In this document: positions 1 through 5,444 of the stretch, one piece after another
How positions within the stretch are numbered: the first letter of the stretch is position 1
How the letters are laid out: every line of letters begins with the position of its first letter
Translations under genes and position numbers: made by a program
Notes under the pieces: model-generated
The model's database searches: none
Seen by the model: the letters and a program-made list of their open reading frames with translations, nothing else
Told to the model about the DNA's origin: nothing
NCBI GenBank assembly: GCA_007126175.1
Contig: SLBU01000182.1
Location: 1-7,342 of the forward strand
DNA from: Kiritimatiellia bacterium
GTDB lineage: Bacteria; Verrucomicrobiota; Kiritimatiellia; UBA8416
Length of the DNA: 7,342 nucleotides
Direction of reading: 5' to 3'

Positions 1-3000
1 CATCAAGGGCACCCTTTTGCAGAACCATCGCGAATTCAACACATCCCTTCGTATCCTGCGCGATGGTAACATCGAAAGTGCTTGCCCCTGCTATGCCAAC
101 CGCGAACGCGGCATGATCTGCAGCCACGTGATTGCCTTGGGCCTCTGGGTGGCCAGCCGCAGCAGCGACCCTGAACGCGAACGCAAGATCAAAGCCGAAC
201 AACAACAAGCCGATCGACTGGCAGCCATTGATGAGTCCTGCTTTATCAAGCGAGCTCCACGCGGCACCCCAGGCTCGATTCCCGCCACCATTGCCATCAC
301 GCTCGACCCCGCCTGGATGGATGGGATACAAGCGAATGCCATTCCGCTGGAAATCCATATTCAGGCTGGAAATGACGCGGTACCCATCGACCGCGTACCG
401 ACCACAACGACACTGGGGCTTTCCCAAACCGATCAAACGCTCCTGTTCGCGCTGGAAGACATCGCCGGAGGGCCCGTACCCGCCCGTCTGACCATGTCCC
501 GCAGAGACTGGATCAGTATCCTCGCCTGTCAAGCGGGCGAAACCATTGAGGATGTTGATGGAAACCCCATCCTGATTCATGACCAGAAAGTAGCATCCGA
601 CGTTACCCTCGACCTCGATCCCGAAACTGGCTGCCTGCAACTTCGCGTTGAGACGACCCCGCCCTTCCTGCCACCGGGCGATGACCCCGTCTACATCATC
701 GATACGCACACCGGCTGGGTCTATACCGCAGACCACTTCTGGCAATTGGCACACGTTCTGCCCGAACCCTACCAAAGCACCTACAACCAACCCCTCGCGA
801 TCGCACGCGACGAGGTACTTCGCTTCTTGCGCGGCGAAGTCCCTTTGCTGCAACGTAAAGTCGGTCTGCAAACCTATCTCACCCTGGATCTGTTCACGAT
901 CGACCCCGCCACACCCACTTTTCACATCGCCGTCCAAGGCAGTCCCGCATCGCTATCCGCCACCCTCTATGCCAACTACAACACCATCTCCCTCGTGGCT
1001 GCCAAACCCGACAAACGCGAGCACTTCGCCATACCGGATCCTGAAGATGTCATGCGCTATACCGTCCGCAATCCCGAGGCCGAACAACAAGCCCTCCTGC
1101 AACTGCGCCAATGGCAATTCACCGGGGCAACCGGCGATTCCCTCACCCCCATCGTCGGCTCTCGCAACGTACTCAACTTTCTCGGTAGCGCCCTACCCGC
1201 CTTACGCCGGGCCGGCTGGCACGTAACCCTTACCGGACGGGTCGAACCATTTGCCGAGTCCCTCTCCTACGCCACACCCGTCGTCCACATCCACAAGACC
1301 GACGATGACCGCTGGTTCGATGTGCAATTTGACTTCGAGGATATCGCCGGTGCAACCATTCGCCCTGCCGACATACACAATGCCCTCCGCAAAGGCGAAG
1401 CCGCCCTTGAACAGGAAGGCCGCACCATCCTCATCGACACAACCGCCGTAACCGACATGCTCGACGTGTTTGAGGATTGTGGCAGCCGCGATGCCGCCCC
1501 AGGGTGCTTTCGCCTCGCTTCCCTATACGCCCCCTATGTCGATGCCGCCCTCCAAAAACTCGATGGCGTCGATCTCGAAGCCGAACCACAATGGCGCCAA
1601 CAGGCCCGCCGCGCCAACCGCAGCGAACCACCCGCCCCCCTCACCTTGCCCGCACATCTGCAAACCATCCTCCGCCCCTATCAACGCGATGGCGTCCAGT
1701 GGCTCGCGTATCTCGAACAGCAGGGCTTTTGCGGACTGCTCGCCGACGAAATGGGCCTTGGCAAAACCCTGCAAACGCTGACTTGGTTGCAAATGGAACG
1801 TGCCACACCCGCCGCACAAGGCACCCCCGCACTGGTGGTCTGCCCTACCAGCCTGGTACAGAACTGGATCGAGGAAGCCGCACGCTTTGCACCCACCATG
1901 CGCACCTGCGCCATTACCGGCACCCAGCGCCAGACATTGTGGGAGCAAGCCCCCCAACAGGACCTCATCGTTGTCTCATACGCACTCCTGCGACGCGATA
2001 TCGAGCACTGCCTGCAACACCGCTTTGCCGCCGTCATCCTCGACGAAGCCCAGCATATCAAAAACCACAATACCCGCAACGCCCAGGCCGCCAAACAAAT
2101 CCGGGCCTGCAACCGCCTCGTGCTTACCGGCACCCCCGTCGAAAACAGCGTGGCCGACATCTGGTCGATCATGGACTTTCTCATGCCCGGCTACCTCGGC
2201 GACCACCAGCAATTCCGGCTTCGCTACGAACTTCCCATCGCGCATGGTGGCCCAGAAGCCCAAGCGCAACAGGCGAAACTGCGCCGCAAACTGCATCCCT
2301 TCCTGCTCCGACGTCTGAAAAAAGATGTCGCCAAAGACCTCCCCCCTAAACTCGAACGCATCGCCACCTGCGAACTCTCCCCCGACCAGAAACTCGTCTA
2401 CCACGAACTGCTCGAAAGCTCGCGCCGCAAAATCTCCGATCTGGTTTCCACGCGTGGCTTCGGACAGGCCAAACTGCAAATTCTCGCCACCTTATTGCGC
2501 CTGCGGCAAGCCTGCTGCCACCTCGACCTGCTCAAAATGCCTGCCCTCCAGGCCGGGCAACCATCCGCCAAACTGGATCTCTTCATGGAACTTCTCGACG
2601 AAGCCATCGATGGCGGACACCGCATCCTGGTATTCAGCCAGTTCGTATCCATGCTGCACCTCATACGCAAACAACTCGATCAACGCGATCTGCGTTACTC
2701 TTATCTCGATGGCAACACCAAAGACCGCATGGAGCAAGTGCATCGTTTTAATACCGATCGCACGATTCCCCTATTTCTGATCAGTCTCAAAGCTGGTGGC
2801 ACCGGCCTGAATCTCACCGGCGCAGACATGGTTGTACACTACGACCCCTGGTGGAACCCCGCCGTCGAAAACCAGGCCACCGATCGCGCCTACCGCATCG
2901 GACAAAAACGCACCGTCTACAGCATCAAACTCATTACCAAGGGAACCGTAGAGGAAAAAGTCCTCGCCATGCAGCGCCGCAAACAAGCCGTCATTCAGGC

Positions 3001-3076
3001 CACCGTGGAAAATGCCGCCAGCACTCTCCCCGAAACCCTCTCCTGGGAAGACATCCAGGATCTCCTCTCCGAATAA
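1..3076 (+). CDS. SWI2/SNF2-family ATPase with N-terminal SWIM zinc finger (5' partial)
   Basis: This is a DNA-translocating SNF2 ATPase. Residues are numbered from the TTG at 17, but the frame is open back to position 2 with no stop, and those codons read like the lead-in to a SWIM domain, so the start is upstream and the TTG is only the first possible start in view. C23, C25, C35 and H37 form a CxCx9CxH SWIM motif, a zinc-binding nucleic-acid or protein interaction module. Residues ~60-545 are a poorly conserved region that could match the bacterial SNF2-associated domain. The motor follows: RPYQ at 553-556, Walker A DEMGLGKT at 577-584, DEAQ at 676-679, LTGTP at 703-707, then lobe 2 with GGTGLN at 927-932 and QATDRAYRIGQ at 953-963, including arginines 957 and 960. 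All core motifs are intact, so it should hydrolyse ATP. Known bacterial relatives remodel protein-DNA complexes or act in repair or defence; the role here cannot be told. The stop is TAA at 3074-3076. Confidence 0.95.
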   Translation, partial: IKGTLLQNHREFNTSLRILRDGNIESACPCYANRERGMICSHVIALGLWVASRSSDPERERKIKAEQQQADRLAAIDESCFIKRAPRGTPGSIPATIAITLDPAWMDGIQANAIPLEIHIQAGNDAVPIDRVPTTTTLGLSQTDQTLLFALEDIAGGPVPARLTMSRRDWISILACQAGETIEDVDGNPILIHDQKVASDVTLDLDPETGCLQLRVETTPPFLPPGDDPVYIIDTHTGWVYTADHFWQLAHVLPEPYQSTYNQPLAIARDEVLRFLRGEVPLLQRKVGLQTYLTLDLFTIDPATPTFHIAVQGSPASLSATLYANYNTISLVAAKPDKREHFAIPDPEDVMRYTVRNPEAEQQALLQLRQWQFTGATGDSLTPIVGSRNVLNFLGSALPALRRAGWHVTLTGRVEPFAESLSYATPVVHIHKTDDDRWFDVQFDFEDIAGATIRPADIHNALRKGEAALEQEGRTILIDTTAVTDMLDVFEDCGSRDAAPGCFRLASLYAPYVDAALQKLDGVDLEAEPQWRQQARRANRSEPPAPLTLPAHLQTILRPYQRDGVQWLAYLEQQGFCGLLADEMGLGKTLQTLTWLQMERATPAAQGTPALVVCPTSLVQNWIEEAARFAPTMRTCAITGTQRQTLWEQAPQQDLIVVSYALLRRDIEHCLQHRFAAVILDEAQHIKNHNTRNAQAAKQIRACNRLVLTGTPVENSVADIWSIMDFLMPGYLGDHQQFRLRYELPIAHGGPEAQAQQAKLRRKLHPFLLRRLKKDVAKDLPPKLERIATCELSPDQKLVYHELLESSRRKISDLVSTRGFGQAKLQILATLLRLRQACCHLDLLKMPALQAGQPSAKLDLFMELLDEAIDGGHRILVFSQFVSMLHLIRKQLDQRDLRYSYLDGNTKDRMEQVHRFNTDRTIPLFLISLKAGGTGLNLTGADMVVHYDPWWNPAVENQATDRAYRIGQKRTVYSIKLITKGTVEEKVLAMQRRKQAVIQATVENAASTLPETLSWEDIQDLLSE

Positions 3077-3112
3077 CCCCACGCGCGCAGCGCCGCCAGC
3101 AGGCTCTTCCCC

Positions 3113-3203
3113 GCTCCCCATAGCCCCGCAAGCGACACTTCGTAGACCAACCGAAATCCGCTAAACGGTTACCTCCCACCAGCCGTAAGCGAGTCTTGCG
3201 TAG
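3113..3203. repeat. Two diverged direct copies of a ~33-base sequence
   Basis: Copy 1 at 3113-3145 and copy 2 at 3171-3203 share, in the same order, CCCA, AGCC, AAGCGA, CTT and CGTAG, with small gaps and a few substitutions. They lie 58 bases apart, start to start. Both are outside coding sequence. The likeness was found by eye; its statistical weight is not calculated. Confidence 0.5.
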
Positions 3204-3214
3204 TCGAAGGTAAC
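3168..3214. repeat. Inverted repeat GTTACCT / AGGTAAC
   Basis: The arms at 3168-3174 and 3208-3214 are perfect complements, separated by 33 bases that include copy 2 of the direct repeat. It could be a weak stem or a binding site. At 7 bases per arm it may also be chance. Confidence 0.35.
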
Positions 3215-3308
3215 AACGGCACGAAGCGTAAACAGCGAGCACTCGGCCGCGTGATTGAGCCCCGAAATTGACGCATCGTCGAAGTCCGGAGCATGCAGTC
3301 CCGCACAT

Positions 3309-3359
3309 CCGGGCCTTCGGGGCGCAAGTCGCTGTTCCGCAGTGCCTTGCGCCACCCGG
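3309..3359. repeat. REP-like imperfect palindrome (strong hairpin)
   Basis: The core at 3321-3353 folds with GGCGCAAG (3321-3328) pairing to CTTGCGCC (3346-3353). After one T/C mismatch, CG and CTG pair with TG and CAG (one G-T wobble), leaving a 5-base loop TTCCG (3335-3339). This gives about 13 paired positions. An outer arm CCGGG (3309-3313) can pair with CCCGG (3355-3359) across asymmetric unpaired bases. No T-run follows on either strand, so it is not a typical intrinsic terminator. It lies ~60 bases upstream of the transposase remnant, where IS200/IS605 ends and REP palindromes that Y1 transposases recognise are expected; that link is inferred. Confidence 0.6.
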
Positions 3360-3377
3360 CCATAATACGAAAATAGG

Positions 3378-3406
3378 TTGACGCGGTTTTTGGTATCGAT
3401 TAGCTT
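3378..3406 (+). promoter_or_regulatory. Candidate sigma70 promoter upstream of the permease
   Basis: TTGACG at 3378-3383 matches five of six bases of the -35 consensus. After a 17-base spacer, TAGCTT at 3401-3406 keeps the key TA...T positions of a -10 box. Transcription would begin near 3413, at the start of the transposase remnant and ~90 bases before the permease start. It could originally have served the transposase and now drive the permease. The -10 is weak, so this is tentative. Confidence 0.35.
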
Positions 3407-3412
3407 GCTTGC

Positions 3413-3502
3413 ATGAGTCGTCCTTTGCGTAAGATTGTAGTTGGTGGTTGGTACCATGTGACCTCTCGTGGTCATAACCACTCGGTGCTGGAGACGTATT
3501 GA
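3413..3502 (+). pseudogene. N-terminal remnant of a REP-associated (RAYT/IS200-like, Y1) transposase
   Basis: ATG at 3413 opens a 29-codon frame that begins MSRPLRKIVVGGWYHVTSRG and ends at TGA 3500-3502. The pattern of MxRPLR, then a GG(x)YHVTSRGxN block about a dozen residues in, is the familiar start of REP-associated tyrosine transposases, in which the first strand of the Y1 fold carries YHVTxRG. Intact members are usually 150-330 residues and carry an HUH pair and a catalytic tyrosine further on. None of that is present, because the permease begins at 3504, so this piece cannot be active. The reading frame contains the permease's likely ribosome binding site and stops one base before its ATG, so its translation could couple to the permease. 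The family call rests on a short stretch. Confidence 0.7.
3490..3493 (+). promoter_or_regulatory. Ribosome binding site for the permease
   Basis: GGAG lies 10 bases before ATG 3504, a slightly long but workable spacing. It supports 3504 over the in-frame ATG at 3468, whose extra 12 residues are polar and arginine-rich and fall wholly inside the transposase remnant. The site is within the last codons of that remnant. Confidence 0.55.
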
Positions 3503-3503
3503 A

Positions 3504-5300
3504 ATGAATACTTTCGATATGTTGATCCAGGCGGGATGGCCTGCCTTGTTGACGTTGATCGTCATCGCCTGCATGTTCGCCAGCCTCGTATTCTCGCGAT
3601 TGCCGGCTGATGTTGTCTTCATGGGCGGGCTCGGTGTGTTGCTGCTTTCGGGGGTGTTGACTGCGAAGGATGCACTTGCCGGATTCAGCTCGCCGGGCAT
3701 GATCACCGTGGGCCTGTTGTATGCGGTGGTGGCCGGTTTGCAGGAGGCGGGAGGACTGTCCTGGGTCAGCTCGCATGTCCTTGGACGTCCGGCCGGCCAT
3801 CGTCTGGCGCAGTTGCGATTGATGCTTCCGGTAGCTGGATTGAGTGCGTTTTTGAATAACACACCTGTTGTGGCGATGTTTATTCCGGTGGTCACCGAGT
3901 GGGGACGGCGCATTCGTATTCAGCCCTCGCAGTTGCTGATCCCGCTCAGCTACGCATCGATATTTGGCGGGATATGTACTCTGATCGGGACCAGCACGAA
4001 CCTGGTCGTCAATGGCATGGTGCAGGCACGCTATGACGGCATGAGCATCGGCATGTTTGAGATCACGCGCCTGGGACTTCCCTGTGCGCTTGTGGGTATG
4101 GCCTATGTGCTGCTGGCAGGGCGGCGTGTGCTCCCCAACCGGCGTGCGCTGGATGCGGTTTTCGAGAATCCGCGCGAATACACTCTCGAAATGCAGATCG
4201 CGGACGATAGTCCGCTGGTGGGGAAGACAATTGATGCCGCGGATTTGCGGCACTTGCCCGGTTGCTTCCTGGCGGAACTGATGCGCGGCAGCCAGATCCT
4301 GACGGCGGTGCAGCCGGATGAGGTACTGCAGGCGGGGGACCGGCTGGTGTTTGTGGGCAATGTCGATTCCATGCGCGAACTCTACAACCAGAGGGGGTTG
4401 TCAGCGTCTGCCGATTCGCGTTTCAAGCTGGATGCGCCCCGTCATGAACGCTGCCTGGTGGAGGCGGTCGTCTCGAATACCTGCCCGCTGGTCGGCAGTT
4501 CGATTCGCGATGGCCGCTTTCGCAGTCGTTACAATGCCGTGGTGATTGCGGTCGCGCGTAACGGCGAGCGGGTGAAAGGGAAAATCGGCGATATCGTGCT
4601 CCGTCCCGGTGATACCCTGCTGATCGAGTCGCATGCCGGTTTTATTCCTCGCCAGCGCGATTCACGCGATTTCTACCTGGTCAGTGCAGTTGAGAACTCC
4701 ACGCCGCATCGTTTCGAGAAGGCGCCACTGGCGTTTGGCGTGCTGGTGCTGATGGTGGTGGCCGCCGCATCGGGGTTCCTGAGCATGCTGCATGCGGCCA
4801 TGGCGGCGGCGGGACTGATGCTCCTGCTGCGCTGCTGTTCACCGGCGCAGGCGCGCCGGGCGATTGAGTGGAATGTGCTGGTCGTGATTGCAGCCGCTCT
4901 CGGCATGGGCAAGGCTCTGGAGGTGACGGGGGCCGCTGCCGCCCTGGCCGGGGGCGTGCTGGGGATGACAGGGGGCAGCCCCTGGTTGTCGCTGATCGTG
5001 GTGTATGCGGCGACCGTGTTCTTTACCGAGATCATCACCAATAATGCCGCCGCCGCACTCATCTTCCCGATTGCGATGAGCACGGCGGAACGACTCGACG
5101 CAAATCCGATGACATTTGTGATGTGCATCATGATCGCCGCTTCCGCCAGTTTCGCGACCCCGATCGGCTATCAGACGAATCTGATGGTTTACGGGCCGGG
5201 CGGATACCGCTTTGGCGATTACCTGCGTTTTGGAATTCCACTGGGATTGGTTATCGGTTTGGTGGCCGTTGTGCTGGCACCCTTGATATGGCCGTTTTAA
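3504..5300 (+). CDS. SLC13/DASS-type permease with two TrkA-C (RCK_C) domains
   Basis: This is a 598-residue inner-membrane transporter of the SLC13 (divalent anion:Na+ symporter) group. Two hydrophobic halves flank a soluble insert. The N half (about 12-207) has FLNNTPVV at 116-123 and GTSTNLVVNGM at 162-172. The C half (about 407-596) has the matching TNNAAAALIFP at 512-522 and ATPIGYQTNLMVYGPGGY at 551-568. Such paired NNTP/TNL-type hairpins bind Na+ and substrate in this family. The insert holds two TrkA-C (RCK_C) domains, about 226-298 and 316-395, each with an SPLVG- or CPLVG-type opening and an L-x-x-GD-x-L turn. Relatives of this layout include sulfate transporters of the SAC1/SLT type, but the substrate cannot be read from sequence. 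The start at 3504 is preferred for its GGAG; the stop is TAA at 5298. Codons end in G far more often than in the SNF2 gene. It converges with ppdK. Confidence 0.93.
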   Translation: MNTFDMLIQAGWPALLTLIVIACMFASLVFSRLPADVVFMGGLGVLLLSGVLTAKDALAGFSSPGMITVGLLYAVVAGLQEAGGLSWVSSHVLGRPAGHRLAQLRLMLPVAGLSAFLNNTPVVAMFIPVVTEWGRRIRIQPSQLLIPLSYASIFGGICTLIGTSTNLVVNGMVQARYDGMSIGMFEITRLGLPCALVGMAYVLLAGRRVLPNRRALDAVFENPREYTLEMQIADDSPLVGKTIDAADLRHLPGCFLAELMRGSQILTAVQPDEVLQAGDRLVFVGNVDSMRELYNQRGLSASADSRFKLDAPRHERCLVEAVVSNTCPLVGSSIRDGRFRSRYNAVVIAVARNGERVKGKIGDIVLRPGDTLLIESHAGFIPRQRDSRDFYLVSAVENSTPHRFEKAPLAFGVLVLMVVAAASGFLSMLHAAMAAAGLMLLLRCCSPAQARRAIEWNVLVVIAAALGMGKALEVTGAAAALAGGVLGMTGGSPWLSLIVVYAATVFFTEIITNNAAAALIFPIAMSTAERLDANPMTFVMCIMIAASASFATPIGYQTNLMVYGPGGYRFGDYLRFGIPLGLVIGLVAVVLAPLIWPF

Positions 5301-5319
5301 GATTTGAAAGTCGCGGATT

Positions 5320-5340
5320 GGACACCCCTCGCCGGGTGCC
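5320..5340. other. Small hairpin after the permease
   Basis: CACCC (5323-5327) pairs with GGGTG (5334-5338) around a 6-base loop, extended by GG/CC beyond one A/C mismatch. There is no T-run, so it is at most a weak 3'-end structure for the permease mRNA. Confidence 0.3.
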
Positions 5341-5389
5341 CCCCGACCAGATCCGTACTGATGAACTCTCCCGCGTCTCGGACAACCCC

Positions 5390-5422
5390 AAAAAAAAGCC
5401 CCGCGCAACGCACGGGGCTTTT
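5390..5422 (-). terminator. Intrinsic terminator for ppdK, possibly bidirectional
   Basis: AAAAGCCCCG (5394-5403) pairs with CGGGGCTTTT (5413-5422). GC and GC (5405-5406 with 5410-5411) add pairs near the loop. On the minus strand the hairpin is followed by eight T (complement of A 5390-5397), the classic form, 22 bases after the ppdK stop. On the plus strand only four T follow, so it may also stop permease transcripts less efficiently. It separates the two convergent genes. Confidence 0.9.
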
Positions 5423-5444
5423 CAGCATCAAACCAGCTCCAGGC

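Larger units (their letters stand above)
3077..3503. other. 427-base spacer with repeats and a transposon remnant
   Basis: No intact gene is visible between the SNF2 stop and the permease start. From left to right it holds two diverged copies of a ~33-base sequence (3113-3145 and 3171-3203), a 7-base inverted repeat (3168-3174 with 3208-3214), a strong imperfect palindrome (3321-3353), a possible promoter (3378-3406) and a broken transposase start (3413-3502). No intrinsic terminator with a T-run follows the SNF2 gene. Antisense frames cross the region but look like chance open frames. The mix suggests the left end of a decayed IS200/RAYT-type element or a dispersed intergenic repeat. Confidence 0.7.

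Noticed and set aside
1477..2349. 290-codon plus-strand frame inside the SNF2 gene
   Set aside because: It is an out-of-frame shadow, Pro/Arg-rich because of the C-rich coding strand, while the SNF2 frame carries all the helicase motifs here.
1..3076. SNF2 gene as part of an anti-phage system such as DISARM
   Set aside because: No methylase, nuclease, PLD or other defence partner is visible, and the right-hand neighbours are metabolic and transport genes.
3168..3214. Possible integron attC site
   Set aside because: The arms are GTTACCT...AGGTAAC, not the RYYYAAC...GTTRRRY order of attC. There is no cassette structure and no integrase in view.
3321..3353. Terminator for the SNF2 gene
   Set aside because: The stem is strong but no T-run follows on the plus strand, and it lies ~245 bases past the stop.
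3468..3503. Earlier ATG start for the permease
   Set aside because: The 12 extra residues are polar and lie wholly inside the transposase remnant, and 3504 has the better placed GGAG.
3161..3913. 250-codon minus-strand frame
   Set aside because: It lies antisense to the permease in another frame, shows no recognisable family and has low-complexity composition.
2991..4253. 420-codon open frame on the minus strand, crossing the SNF2 end, the spacer and the permease start
   Set aside because: It is antisense to two well-supported genes and rich in His, Gln and Arg, as expected opposite a membrane protein. I recognised no domain in it.
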